Source: Kribbella albertanoniae (GTDB taxonomy: Bacteria > Actinomycetota > Actinomycetes > Propionibacteriales > Kribbellaceae). Taken from it: 64,000 bases of DNA. The stretch spans positions 1 to 64,000 of the forward strand of contig NZ_SMKA01000017.1 of NCBI RefSeq assembly GCF_004348455.1. The letters run 5' to 3'. The notes under the pieces are model-generated. The model saw only the letters and a list, made by a program, of their open reading frames with translations, searched no databases and was not told the origin of the DNA. This document shows positions 8,517 to 17,203 of this stretch, in pieces; the stretch's first letter is position 1, and each line of letters begins with the position of its first letter. Both the position numbers and the translations under genes were made by a program.

Positions 8517-9527
8517 ATGTCAGTGAGATACCCACGTCCGCTACGCCCCGGTGACCGCGTAGGCGTCACCTCTCCTTCGAGTGGAGTCGCGAAGGATCTG
8601 CTCGCACGCCTCGACGCAGGGATCCGCACAGTGGAGGCCCGGGGCTACAAGGTCGTCGTCGGTGACTGCATGGACGGCACCGGCCACGTGAGCGCACCGG
8701 CCGAGGATCGCGCCGCCGAGCTGATGGCGATGCTGACCGATCCCACCATCCGCGCGGTGATCCCGCCGTGGGGCGGTGAGACCGCGATCGACCTGCTCCC
8801 GCTGCTCGATTGGGACCGGCTCCGCAAAGCTGAGCCGACCTGGGTCGTCGGATATTCCGACATGTCCACGATCATGACGCCGCTGACGCTCCGCACGGGC
8901 GTGGCGACGATCCACGGCAACAATCTGATGGATACGCCGTACCGGACGCCCGAAGGCCTCCTGTCGTGGCTCGACATCGCCGCCGCGCAGCCGGGGCACC
9001 AGTTCACCCAGACGCCGCCCAACCGCTATCGATCCACCGGTTGGGACGAGTGGCAAACCCAACCTGACGTCAGCGAGTTCACGCTCGACACACCGGGCAG
9101 GTGGACGCGACTCGACGCCGACGGTGACGTGGAGGTCGAAGGACGCCTGATCGGCGGCTGCATCGAAACCCTCTGCAACCTCGCCGGTACGCCGTACCTC
9201 GACGTCTCGAATCTCGGCGACCTGATCGTGTACGTCGAAGCGGCCGGGGACGAGGCCTTCACGATCTGCCGGAATCTGCACGGGATGCGGCTGGCCGGCC
9301 TCTTCGACGACGCGAACGCGGTCCTGGTCGGCCGGACCAGAGCACCGGATGCCGCCTCGCTCACCCAGCACGAGGCGGTTCTCGACGCTCTCGGGTCCCT
9401 GAACGTCCCGATCATCGCCGACGTCGAGTGCGGCCACGTGCCGCCGTACCTGCCGATCGTCAACGGGGCCCACGGCCGCGTCGTACACACGTCGACCCGC
9501 AGTGAACTGACCCAAACGCTGACCTAG
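8517..9527 (+). CDS. S66 peptidase (LD-carboxypeptidase / MccF-like)
   Basis: Serine peptidase of 336 residues in family S66, which holds LD-carboxypeptidases that trim muropeptides and MccF-type enzymes that inactivate microcin C-like aminoacyl-nucleotides. The triad can be placed as Ser114 (VVGYSDMST), Glu241 (IVYVEAAGDE) and His307 (VECGHVPPYLP). There is no signal peptide, so it acts in the cytoplasm, consistent with peptidoglycan recycling or antibiotic detoxification. Sequence features alone do not separate these two roles. The ATG at 8517 has CAGAAT seven nt upstream, compatible with leaderless transcription. A small hairpin follows the stop codon. Confidence 0.88.
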   Translation: MSVRYPRPLRPGDRVGVTSPSSGVAKDLLARLDAGIRTVEARGYKVVVGDCMDGTGHVSAPAEDRAAELMAMLTDPTIRAVIPPWGGETAIDLLPLLDWDRLRKAEPTWVVGYSDMSTIMTPLTLRTGVATIHGNNLMDTPYRTPEGLLSWLDIAAAQPGHQFTQTPPNRYRSTGWDEWQTQPDVSEFTLDTPGRWTRLDADGDVEVEGRLIGGCIETLCNLAGTPYLDVSNLGDLIVYVEAAGDEAFTICRNLHGMRLAGLFDDANAVLVGRTRAPDAASLTQHEAVLDALGSLNVPIIADVECGHVPPYLPIVNGAHGRVVHTSTRSELTQTLT

Positions 9528-9550
9528 GCGTACGACTCCAGTACTACGCC
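9527..9550 (+). terminator. Short dyad after S66 gene, possible terminator
   Basis: GGCGTA at 9527-9532 pairs with TACGCC at 9545-9550 immediately after the S66 stop codon. The stem is short and no T-run follows, so termination is uncertain. The GCGTAC...GTAC pattern faintly resembles the unit of the E1-E3 repeats. Confidence 0.3.
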
Positions 9551-9636
9551 GGGTCGCCGAAGGACACCGGAAGGCGATGCGAAGACCGGTCCACGGACCG
9601 ACGAATCGAGGCTTGGTTCGCGGAAAGCTCGTCATC

Positions 9637-10344
9637 ATGAGCTTCCAGAGTCCCCAACTCGCCCCGCAGGTCGTCCTCAGTGGACACGGCCTGATCAAGT
9701 ACTACGGAGATGTCGTCGGACTGGCCGGCGTCGATGTCGGCGTCCGGTCCGGCGAGGCGCTGGCCGTGATGGGCCCCAGTGGCAACGGCAAGTCCACGCT
9801 GCTGCATGTGCTGGCCGGCATCCTCACTCCGGACCAGGGGGAGGTGTGGCTGGGCGGCGAGCGCGTCGACCAGTTGAACGACGCCGCCCGGACCGTACTG
9901 CGGCGCCGCCGGCTCGGGTTCGTCTTCCAGGACAACCAACTGCTGGCCGAACTGCCGGCCGACGAGAACGTTGCGCTACCCCTGATGGTTGACGGCCTTA
10001 GCCGCCGCGACGCGATCGGCCGGGCGCGGAACATGCTGGCCCAGGTCGGCCTGGCCAACGAGGCCGGCCGCCGGCCCGGTGAACTGTCCGGCGGCCAAGC
10101 GCAACGCGTCGCGATCGCCCGCGCACTCGTCGGCGAACCACAGGTGGTGTTCGCCGATGAGCCGACCGGTGCGCTCGACGCGACCACGGGCTCGCAGGTC
10201 ATCGACCTGCTGATCGGCGCGGCCACCCATCGCGGTGCCGCAGTCGTCGTGGTGACCCACGACAACTCGGTCGCCGCCCGCTGCCACCGCATCATGACGA
10301 TCGTCGACGGCCGCGTCCACGAAAACGTGGGGGCGACCCGATGA
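9637..10344 (+). CDS. ABC transporter ATP-binding protein (MacB/LolD type)
   Basis: ATPase of 235 residues that powers the FtsX-type permease encoded next. Walker A is GPSGNGKST near residue 47, the signature LSGGQAQRVAIARAL near 149, Walker B VVFADEP near 170, and the switch histidine in VVVTHD near 205. The ATG at 9637 gives the normal length; an earlier ATG at 9577 would add residues unlike the family. It overlaps the permease gene by 4 nt (ATGA), so the two proteins are probably made together. In this class the transporter usually moves lipoproteins, peptides or antibiotics, or acts as a mechanotransmitter, rather than importing nutrients. Confidence 0.92.
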   Translation: MSFQSPQLAPQVVLSGHGLIKYYGDVVGLAGVDVGVRSGEALAVMGPSGNGKSTLLHVLAGILTPDQGEVWLGGERVDQLNDAARTVLRRRRLGFVFQDNQLLAELPADENVALPLMVDGLSRRDAIGRARNMLAQVGLANEAGRRPGELSGGQAQRVAIARALVGEPQVVFADEPTGALDATTGSQVIDLLIGAATHRGAAVVVVTHDNSVAARCHRIMTIVDGRVHENVGATR

Positions 10345-11987
10345 ATCCCATGACAGATCTAGGGCTGCGTTTTGTACGGCGCCCTGGCCCGGGCGGCCGT
10401 GCCGCCAACCTGGCGGCGCTGGGGGCGACCGCGATCGTCGCGCTGCTCGTGACGTTCCTGATCGCAGGCTCGCTGGGGATCTCGCATCGCTCGGACCGGA
10501 TCGGCTGGCGGGGTGCCGATTCGGCCGACGCGGCCACGGCCATCGGTGCTCTGCACACTGTCGACGGCAAGAAGGTCGACGGGAAGCCGCTGCTGCAGGT
10601 CGACCTCGCCATCCTGAAGCCGACCAACCAGCCGCCTCCGCCGGGACTCGATCATCTGCCGAAGCCGGGCGAGGTGTTCGTCTCGCCGGAGGTGGCCAAG
10701 CACTGGGCCAGCCTCAAGGGTGAGTTCGGCCTGGACAAGCCGACCGGAGTGATCACCGACAAAGGTCTGTCCTCACCTGAAGAACTCGTTCTGATCCACG
10801 GCGTGGACAAGATCGACAGCAAGTACCCGGACTACGTCGCCAGCTGGCAGACCACCGCGATGGACGGCCGGTTGGGCGGTCTGCTGATCGCAGTGGCGTT
10901 CGGCATCATCCTGGTGCTGTTCCCGCTCCTCAGCCTGGTCGGCCAGGCAGCCGGGGTCGCAGCGAAGCGCCGCGAGCACAGACTGGCCGCTCTGCGACTC
11001 GCTGGCTCCACCCGCTCCCAGGTGCTCTGGCTGAGCGCTGTCGAACAGGCAGTACTGGGTCTGGCGGGCGCAGTGGTCGGTCTGGTCGGGTACGTCGTTC
11101 TGACGCCACTGATCGCGCAGATCCCGCTAGGTGGCGGCCGCTGGTTCGTTTCCGACATCGCACCGCCGTGGTGGGCCGTGCTGATCGTGCTGACCGCCGT
11201 ACCGGTGTTGTCGGTGCTCAGCGCACTGATCGGGCTCGGCCGGGTCAGCATCACCCCGCTGGGCGTCGTACGGGGTCAGACACGCAAGTCGACCACTGCG
11301 CTGCGGCTGCTGCCACTGCTCGTGGGACCGATCGCACTGGCCAGCCTGGGTATGGGGGCTGCGATCGTGCCGCTGCTCATCGCGATCGGGTTCGCAGCAC
11401 TCGCCGTACGGATCCTTGGGCCGTTCGCGGTTCAGATCATCGGCAAGATGATGGCCAACCTGGCCAACGGGCCCATCGCGTTGCTGGCCGGTCGCCGGCT
11501 CGCGGACGACCCGAAGGCCGCATTCCGGCCGGTCGCCGCGCTGGTACTGAGCGGATTCGTCACCGGGTTCATCTCGGTCTTCATGCCGGGCGGGGACGAC
11601 GACCCGATCTGGCAGGACATGCGGATCGGCGTCGCGCTGCTGATGGGGCTGGTGTTCCTGACCGCGGCCGCCTCCACGGCTGCCGGAGCAGTCGGTACGG
11701 CGCTCGACCAGGCCGGACCGGCCAAGGCGCTGCGCCGATCCGGCGTACCGCTCAGCGTGATCGAACGGTCGGCGCGTCTCGCCGCGCTGGTTCCGGTGGT
11801 CGGAGTCGGTCTGCCGGTGGTCGGGTTCGGTGCGTTGTGTGCGCTGGCACTGAGCGGCGGGCAGATCGCCACGGAGGGAAATTCCGGCATCCTGCTGCTG
11901 ATCGGGCAGGTCGTGGTCGGGCTCGTCCTGGTCGCCGCGGCCGGGATGGCGGGCGCACCGGTCCTGCGGAAGGCAAGTGCGAACTGA
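10341..11987 (+). CDS. FtsX-like ABC permease
   Basis: Membrane protein of 548 residues. A first hydrophobic segment at about 25-50 is followed by an extracytoplasmic domain to about residue 175. A three-helix FtsX-type bundle follows (LGGLLIAVAFGIILVLFPLL, a loop with KRREHRLAALRLAGSTRSQV, then two more helices), and a second set of helices fills the C-terminal half. The KRREHRLAALRLAGAT-type loop is typical of permeases paired with MacB/LolD ATPases. Partner is the overlapping ATPase upstream. No two-component regulator adjoins, unlike bacitracin-type exporters. The transported substrate is unknown. Confidence 0.88.
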   Translation: MNPMTDLGLRFVRRPGPGGRAANLAALGATAIVALLVTFLIAGSLGISHRSDRIGWRGADSADAATAIGALHTVDGKKVDGKPLLQVDLAILKPTNQPPPPGLDHLPKPGEVFVSPEVAKHWASLKGEFGLDKPTGVITDKGLSSPEELVLIHGVDKIDSKYPDYVASWQTTAMDGRLGGLLIAVAFGIILVLFPLLSLVGQAAGVAAKRREHRLAALRLAGSTRSQVLWLSAVEQAVLGLAGAVVGLVGYVVLTPLIAQIPLGGGRWFVSDIAPPWWAVLIVLTAVPVLSVLSALIGLGRVSITPLGVVRGQTRKSTTALRLLPLLVGPIALASLGMGAAIVPLLIAIGFAALAVRILGPFAVQIIGKMMANLANGPIALLAGRRLADDPKAAFRPVAALVLSGFVTGFISVFMPGGDDDPIWQDMRIGVALLMGLVFLTAAASTAAGAVGTALDQAGPAKALRRSGVPLSVIERSARLAALVPVVGVGLPVVGFGALCALALSGGQIATEGNSGILLLIGQVVVGLVLVAAAGMAGAPVLRKASAN

Positions 11988-12016
11988 TCGCGCTTGGCCG
12001 AAGGCCAACAGTGTCA

Positions 12017-12047
12017 TTGTCCACAAGGCGCAGCGTCATTGTCCACA
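12017..12047 (+). promoter_or_regulatory. Two tandem perfect DnaA boxes
   Basis: TTGTCCACA occurs at 12017-12025 and again at 12039-12047, within an 18-bp repeat (GTCATTGTCCACAAGGCG) with a 22-bp period, about two helical turns. TTGTCCACA is the preferred DnaA box of high-GC Gram-positives. The pair sits in the 102-bp gap upstream of the DUF5998 gene, so it could control that promoter or titrate DnaA. Confidence 0.65.
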
Positions 12048-12089
12048 AGGCGGAATCGCCGCGGGCGCGGGTCGTGCAAGGATGAGGGT

Positions 12090-12701
12090 ATGCGTGACCT
12101 GAATACACCGGAGCTCGTGGACGCCTCACCGGAGCTGCGCGCCGCGATCGACCACTGCGGTTACTACCCCGACGTCGTGACGGACTCGCTCGCGATTGCG
12201 ATCGCGAGCGAGCCGATCCGGGCCTTCGTGCTGCAGCACGAGCCGACGTTCGACCGCGACGAGGTCCGGCGGCACATCACCATCCTGGCGCTCACCCCGA
12301 CCCGGCTGATCGTCGGGCACACCGACGAGCACGCGGCCGACGATCTGATCCGGGCGCCGTACGCGTCGACCTCGACCGAGGCCATCCCGCTGTCCCGGGT
12401 GAACGCAGTGGTGGTGAACCGGGTGGTTCCGAACCCCGCGGGCTACGCGTCCGGCAAGTCCGACCCGGCGGTGGCCGGCGGTGGCGAGGTCGTGCTGACG
12501 ATCGGCTGGGGCATGGTGAACCGGATCGACCTCGAGCCCGCCGTCTGCGCCGACCCGAACTGCGAAGCCGACCACGGCTACACCGGCTCGGTCGCCGCCG
12601 ACGACATCTCGCTGCGGATCAGCGCCGCCGCCGACGGCCCGGCCGGTATCCAGCAGGTGCTGGACTTCGCGCGAGCGCTGTCGTTCGCGACCACGAAGTA
12701 G
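12090..12701 (+). CDS. DUF5998 family protein
   Basis: Protein of 203 residues that I recognise as the actinobacterial DUF5998 type, with no known function. It has no signal peptide or membrane segment. Visible blocks are RRHITILALTPTRLIVGHTDEH near residue 70, an acidic/aliphatic central part and CADPNCEADHGYTG near 160, where two Cys and a His could bind metal. The ATG at 12090 follows AAGGATGAGGG at good spacing. The gene is followed after 7 nt by a phosphodiesterase gene on the same strand, an arrangement I believe is common in actinobacteria, so the two probably form an operon. The tandem DnaA boxes lie directly upstream. Confidence 0.78.
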   Translation: MRDLNTPELVDASPELRAAIDHCGYYPDVVTDSLAIAIASEPIRAFVLQHEPTFDRDEVRRHITILALTPTRLIVGHTDEHAADDLIRAPYASTSTEAIPLSRVNAVVVNRVVPNPAGYASGKSDPAVAGGGEVVLTIGWGMVNRIDLEPAVCADPNCEADHGYTGSVAADDISLRISAAADGPAGIQQVLDFARALSFATTK

Positions 12702-12708
12702 TCGTCCC

Positions 12709-13833
12709 ATGATCGCTTCGGTGAGCCCGCAGTACGGCGGGGGTGCGCTCGCCGACGTACTGCCGTCGGTGGCCGGCGCCTTGTCGGTCCCTGACTTCAC
12801 GAACACCCTGCGACTGCCACTGGCCTCCCGGTACGCCGTCCTGCTGTTCGACGGCCTCGGGTGGAATAACCTGCAACGCTATGCGGAGTCCGCGCCGTAC
12901 CTGTCGTCGCTGTTGGCGACCGGGCGCAGCCTGACCGCCGGGGTGCCGTCGACGACCGCGGTCAGTTTGACCAGTCTTGGGACCGGGCTGCCGCCGGGTG
13001 CGCACGGGATGATCGGCTACACGTCGATCGTCCCGGAGACGGGTGCACTGCTGAATGCACTGCAGTGGGATGCGCCGGTCGATCCGTGGAAGTGGCAGCC
13101 GCACACCACGGTCTTCGATCGGGTGGCTGCGGCCGGCGTGGTGACGCGGAATGTGAGCAAGGCGCGGTTCGAGAAGTCCGGGCTGACCCGGGCGGCGTTC
13201 CGGGGGAGTATCCATCGGGGTGCGGACACGGTCGAGGACCGGCTGGACGCGACCCGGTTCGCCAGTCGGGAGGGCCGGTCGTCGCTGACCTACGTGTACG
13301 ACTCCCAGCTCGACTACACCGGTCACGGGCAGGGTTGCGACTCGTGGCAGTGGCGGAAGGAACTGGTGGCTGCGGATGCGTTCGCGTTCCAGGTCCGCGC
13401 GGCGTTGCCACGGTACGCCGTACTGGTGGTGATCGCCGATCACGGAATGATCGATGTCGCCCCGGAGAACCGGGTTGATCTCGATGCCGAGCCGGCGCTC
13501 ACCGACGGGTTGCGGCTGATCGGTGGCGAGTCGCGGTTCCGGCATCTGTACTGCGTGGATGGCGCGCAGGACGACGTACTGGCGACGTACCGGGAGCGGC
13601 TCGGCGACCGGGCGCTCGTGCTCAGTCGGGACGAGGCGATCGGGCGGGGATGGTTCGGAGCTGTCGAGGATCGGGTGGCGCCGCGGCTGGGTGATGTCGT
13701 GGTGGCCGCGCTCGGACCGCTGTCACTGGTGGCGAGCCGGCGGTTCCCGCAAGAGGCTGGGCTGATCGGGCTGCACGGCTCGCTGACGGCCGACGAGATG
13801 GAGATTCCGCTCCTCGTCGACCCCGGTCACTAG
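12709..13833 (+). CDS. Alkaline phosphatase superfamily nucleotide pyrophosphatase/phosphodiesterase
   Basis: Protein of 374 residues in the alkaline-phosphatase fold. Metal and catalytic motifs are visible: LLFDGLGWNNL near 46, PSTTAVSLTSLGTG near 82 with the nucleophile Thr, VYDSQLDYTGHGQG near 198 and VVIADHGMIDV near 240. The spacing matches type I phosphodiesterase/nucleotide pyrophosphatases (NPP-like) that hydrolyse phosphodiester or pyrophosphate bonds. No signal peptide is seen, so it appears cytoplasmic. It lies 7 nt after DUF5998 and its stop overlaps the stop of the convergent subtilase gene by 3-4 nt. Substrate is unknown. Confidence 0.85.
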   Translation: MIASVSPQYGGGALADVLPSVAGALSVPDFTNTLRLPLASRYAVLLFDGLGWNNLQRYAESAPYLSSLLATGRSLTAGVPSTTAVSLTSLGTGLPPGAHGMIGYTSIVPETGALLNALQWDAPVDPWKWQPHTTVFDRVAAAGVVTRNVSKARFEKSGLTRAAFRGSIHRGADTVEDRLDATRFASREGRSSLTYVYDSQLDYTGHGQGCDSWQWRKELVAADAFAFQVRAALPRYAVLVVIADHGMIDVAPENRVDLDAEPALTDGLRLIGGESRFRHLYCVDGAQDDVLATYRERLGDRALVLSRDEAIGRGWFGAVEDRVAPRLGDVVVAALGPLSLVASRRFPQEAGLIGLHGSLTADEMEIPLLVDPGH

Positions 13834-15473
13834 AAGCTCCAGACGTTCCAGAAGAAACTCTCGCTGGCGGTCTTCGCCTCGCCGTCGCGGGCGATGACCG
13901 TCACCTTGTAGCGCCCGGCGCCCGGAGTCAGTACGCCGGTGATCCAGCCGCGCTGCGGGTCGATCTCCAGGCCCGGGGGCAGACCGTTCGCGGAGTAGCT
14001 GATCACGCCGCTGCCGCCCATGCCCTTGATGAGCAGCGGCAGGGCCGGTGCGCCGCCGAAGCCGAGCTGCTCGGCCGGCTTCGTCACCGAGATCGCACCC
14101 TTCGGCTGACCGGCAGCCGCGCCGACGGCCTCGGCTGCGTCGACCAGACCTTCACCGAAGTACGAGTTGTTGGTCGCACTGCCCTTACAACTCGCCGACA
14201 TCCCGGTTGGGCAGGCGATGTCGTTGGCCTGCTGAGCAAGTTTGGCGCGCACCTGCTGCGGAGTGAGCTTCGGGTTCGCACTGCGCAGCAACGCGGCCAC
14301 TCCGGCCACATGCGGCGAGGCCATCGACGTACCGCTCATTGCCTGGTAGCCGCCACCGGGGACGGTCGAGTACACGTTCTCACCCGGGGCGGCGAGGTTG
14401 ATCTTGCCTTCACCGAAGTTCGAGAAGCGCGACTTGGCGCTGCTGGCGTCGACGGAGGACACCACGACGACATTCGGCAGCTCGGTCGGCAGACTCAGGC
14501 AGTCGTTGGTGACCTGGCGCGGGGCCGGGGTGGTGTCGTTCGGGCTGGAGTCGTCGGAACCCTTGCTGGCCAGGTCGTAGGTCTCGTTACCGGCTGCGGC
14601 GATGTTCACGACGCCCTTGGAGTCGGCGTACGCGACCGAGCGCTTGACCGCCTCCGAGATCGCGTCCTGGTCCTGGTTCGACGGGCACAGGAACATCCAC
14701 GGGTCGACGTAGTAGCTGTTGTTGGTGACCGAGACGCCCTTGTCGGCGGCGAACATGAACGAGCAGACCGTGTTCTCCGGGAAGAACAGGTCGCTACCGC
14801 TCTCAGCAACCCGGATGGACGAGACCTTCACACCAGGTGCCACCCCGATCATGCCGGTCCCGTTCTTGGCGGCGGCGATCGTGCCGGCCACGTGAGTGCC
14901 GTGATCGGCGATCGGTCGCCAGGCGCCGGGCCGGGTGTCAGCCTTGCCGTAGGCACAGGACGCCGACTTGCCGGCGTCGAAGTTCGCCTTGAGATCGGAG
15001 TGCTGGTCGTCCACGCCGGTGTCCAGGACTGCGACGGTGACCGTCTTCGCGCCGAGGGTCTTGGTCCAGGCCCGGTCCGCGCCGATCTGGGTCATGTCAG
15101 CGCGGTCGATCTCGGGAGTCGTGGTGGCCGTCTCGGTCTCGGCCGGGGGGAGCGGCGGGTTCGCCACGTCTGCGGGCAGGTCGCCGGTGCGGGTCGCGCC
15201 GACCTTCTGGACGCCCTCGGTCGTGCGCACCTTCGAGGCGAAATCGACGTTGCTCGAGTGCGCGACGATCACCCCGATCGCGTCGTACGCGGCATAGACC
15301 GTGCCACCGTTCTGCGTGATCGCGGCGGCGGCCTGGACGGTCTTCGCCGGCTCGGTGATCACGAAGTACGCACGCAGCCCGGCCGTGGACCGCACCGGAA
15401 CAGCGACGGCCGCCGGAGCGACGGAGGCGGTCGTGAAACAGACCGCGACGAACAGCAGCAGGGCTTTGCGCAC
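13830..15473 (-). CDS. Secreted S8 subtilisin-like serine protease
   Basis: Secreted protease of 547 residues. Residues 1-25 are a signal peptide (KALLLFVAV core, cleavage near AVA). A pro-domain runs to about 120 and the S8 catalytic domain spans about 130-440. The triad is Asp151 (VLDTGVDD), His191 (DHGTHVAGTI) and Ser383 (SGTSMASPHVAG), with Asn296 of AAAGNETY for the oxyanion hole. Residues 460-547 look like an Ig-like beta-sandwich. The GTG at 15473 is chosen because it places the positively charged residues directly before the hydrophobic core. Several paired Cys suggest disulfides outside the cell. It would digest extracellular protein. Confidence 0.9.
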   Translation of the reverse strand: MRKALLLFVAVCFTTASVAPAAVAVPVRSTAGLRAYFVITEPAKTVQAAAAITQNGGTVYAAYDAIGVIVAHSSNVDFASKVRTTEGVQKVGATRTGDLPADVANPPLPPAETETATTTPEIDRADMTQIGADRAWTKTLGAKTVTVAVLDTGVDDQHSDLKANFDAGKSASCAYGKADTRPGAWRPIADHGTHVAGTIAAAKNGTGMIGVAPGVKVSSIRVAESGSDLFFPENTVCSFMFAADKGVSVTNNSYYVDPWMFLCPSNQDQDAISEAVKRSVAYADSKGVVNIAAAGNETYDLASKGSDDSSPNDTTPAPRQVTNDCLSLPTELPNVVVVSSVDASSAKSRFSNFGEGKINLAAPGENVYSTVPGGGYQAMSGTSMASPHVAGVAALLRSANPKLTPQQVRAKLAQQANDIACPTGMSASCKGSATNNSYFGEGLVDAAEAVGAAAGQPKGAISVTKPAEQLGFGGAPALPLLIKGMGGSGVISYSANGLPPGLEIDPQRGWITGVLTPGAGRYKVTVIARDGEAKTASESFFWNVWSF

Positions 15474-15627
15474 ACCCCATTCAATCCGTCCCGAGGTGCA
15501 GAACCAAGCCGGGGTCCACCAAACCCACAACGTCCGAACCTCCGGAGGGCGTGGTCGGCGTGTTTTCGGACGTTGCGACATACCCCGACGTGCGGGGCGG
15601 GCGGTTGACTTGGCAGGATGATCGCCC

Positions 15628-16281
15628 GTGGCTGAGCTGCTCTACTTCACCGGGACCATGGACTGCGGAAAGTCCACGCTGGCGCTGCAGATGGATCACA
15701 ACCACAAGGCGCGCGGGCGCCGGGGGCGGATCTTCACCAGCCACGACCGGGCGGGTGAGTCGGTGCTGTCGTCCCGGCTCGGCCTGGTCGCCGAGGCGAT
15801 CGAGGTGCGGCCCGAATTCGACTTCTGGGATCACGTGGTCAACGAGCTCACGCAGGGTGGGCGGGTCGACTACGTGGTCTGTGACGAGGCGCAGTTCTAC
15901 TCCGCGCTGCAGATCGAGCAGCTCGCCCGGCTGGTCGACGAGCTGCAGATCGACGTCTTCTGCTTCGGGATCCTGACCGACTTCCGGGCAACCCTGTTCC
16001 CCGGATCCGCGCGGCTGGTCGAGCTCGCCGACCGGATGGAACTGCTCCAGGTCGAGGCGCTCTGCTGGTGCGGCGAGAGGGCCACTCACAACGCCCGTAC
16101 GATCGGTGGAGAGATGGTGACCGAGGGCGAGCAGCTGGCAGTGGGCGACATCGAGAGCAACGCGGCCCAAATGGCCTACGAGGTGCTCTGCCGTCGCCAC
16201 CACCGCCGTCGCCTCACCCAGGCCCGAGCCCGCGCGACCTTGTCACCCGAAGTCCTACCGTTCGGAGGAGCCCACTCGTGA
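15628..16281 (+). CDS. tdk: Thymidine kinase
   Basis: Type II thymidine kinase of 217 residues: ATP-dependent phosphorylation of thymidine in pyrimidine salvage. Walker A is FTGTMDCGKSTLA at 7-19; the catalytic/Walker B region is VVCDEAQFYS near 83-92; the lasso and substrate region is CFGILTDFRATLFPGS near 112. Zinc ligands are probably the Cys of CWCGERATHN near 145 and the late LCRRHH. The GTG at 15628 has no clear Shine-Dalgarno sequence but CAGGAT eight nt upstream, so it may be leaderless. Its stop overlaps the rhodanese start (GTGA), so the two genes are coupled. Confidence 0.92.
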   Translation: MAELLYFTGTMDCGKSTLALQMDHNHKARGRRGRIFTSHDRAGESVLSSRLGLVAEAIEVRPEFDFWDHVVNELTQGGRVDYVVCDEAQFYSALQIEQLARLVDELQIDVFCFGILTDFRATLFPGSARLVELADRMELLQVEALCWCGERATHNARTIGGEMVTEGEQLAVGDIESNAAQMAYEVLCRRHHRRRLTQARARATLSPEVLPFGGAHS

Positions 16282-17093
16282 CCAGCCCCCTGATCACCGT
16301 CGACGAACTGCGCACCCTGAACCCCGTGCTCATCGACGCCACCTGGAACCTGGCCGGCCCGCCCGGCCGCGAGGCGTACGACGCCGGCCACATCCCCGGC
16401 GCCTACTTCGTGGACCTCGACACCGAGCTCGCCGGACCACCCGGCCCCGGCCGCCACCCGTTGCCCGACGCAACCACAGTCACCGCCCTGGTACGCCGTA
16501 CTGGGGCGTCGGCGGACACCCCGGTGGTCGTGTACGACGCGGCGAACTCACTGGCGGCCGCACGTGCCTGGTGGATCCTCCGCTACTTCGGCCTCACCAA
16601 CGTCCGCGTGCTGGACGGCGGCCTGGCCGCCTGGCGTGCGGCCGGGGGAGAGGTGACCACCGTCGTACCGGCCGACGGCGACAGCGACTTCACCGCAACG
16701 CCCGGCCATCTACCCTTCGTCGACGCCGAAGGTGCCGCCAAGGTCGCCGCGTCCGGTGTACTCCTCGACGCCCGGGCCCCCGAACGCTTCGCCGGCGAGG
16801 TCGAGCCGATGGACAAGGTCGCCGGCCACATCCCCGGCGCAGTCAACACCCCCATGGCCGACCTCCTCACCCCCGACGGCCACTTCAAGCCAACGGAGGA
16901 CCTGGCCGCCTACTTCGCCGACCACGGAGCCACAGCCGACACCGACCTGGCCACCTACTGCGGCTCCGGCGTAACCGCCACCCACACCGCCCTGGCCCTG
17001 GAAGCAGTAGGCATCCAATCCCCCGTCTACATCGGCTCCTGGTCCGACTGGATCACCAACCCCACCCGCCCCATAGCCACCGGCCGCGACTGA
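16278..17093 (+). CDS. sseA: Thiosulfate/3-mercaptopyruvate sulfurtransferase (tandem rhodanese)
   Basis: Two-domain rhodanese of 271 residues. The N-terminal, usually inactive domain spans 5-130 (DAGHIPGAYFVDLDTEL, then AARAWWILRYFGLTNVRVLDGGLAAWRAAGG). The C-terminal domain spans 145-265 with LLDARAPERFAGEVEP, GHIPGAVNTPM and the active-site loop YCGSGVTA, whose Cys carries the persulfide. CGSGVTA is the loop type seen in 3-mercaptopyruvate and SseA-like enzymes. The GTG at 16278 is preceded by GGAGGA and overlaps the tdk stop by 4 nt. Role: sulfur transfer and cyanide or thiol detoxification in the cytoplasm. Repeat element E2 follows its stop. Confidence 0.9.
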   Translation: MTSPLITVDELRTLNPVLIDATWNLAGPPGREAYDAGHIPGAYFVDLDTELAGPPGPGRHPLPDATTVTALVRRTGASADTPVVVYDAANSLAAARAWWILRYFGLTNVRVLDGGLAAWRAAGGEVTTVVPADGDSDFTATPGHLPFVDAEGAAKVAASGVLLDARAPERFAGEVEPMDKVAGHIPGAVNTPMADLLTPDGHFKPTEDLAAYFADHGATADTDLATYCGSGVTATHTALALEAVGIQSPVYIGSWSDWITNPTRPIATGRD

Positions 17094-17099
17094 GCTTCG

Positions 17100-17203
17100 G
17101 CGTACACAAGAACTGTTAGTACGCTGCCTTCGTGGCGTCGTTTCCGCCCGACACGCTGTGAACAAGGCCGGTTGCGGTGCCTACTACCAGTCCTTCTGTA
17201 CAG
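17100..17203. repeat. Inverted-pair repeat element E2 (104 bp)
   Basis: Unit at 17100-17124 is the best-preserved copy, a 25-bp dyad GCGTAC-N13-GTACGC with ACAAGAACTG in its loop. The inverted, more degraded unit is at 17179-17203 and forms the last codons of the AbiEi-like gene (its C-terminal VQKDW and stop). It lies between convergent genes sseA and the AbiEi-like gene, where a long hairpin would make a bidirectional terminator. Confidence 0.7.

Noticed and set aside
17100-17203. E2 as a tRNA-like or attachment site
   Set aside because: The two inverted 25-bp units do not fold into a cloverleaf, there is no integrase, and the same unit recurs without a linked island.
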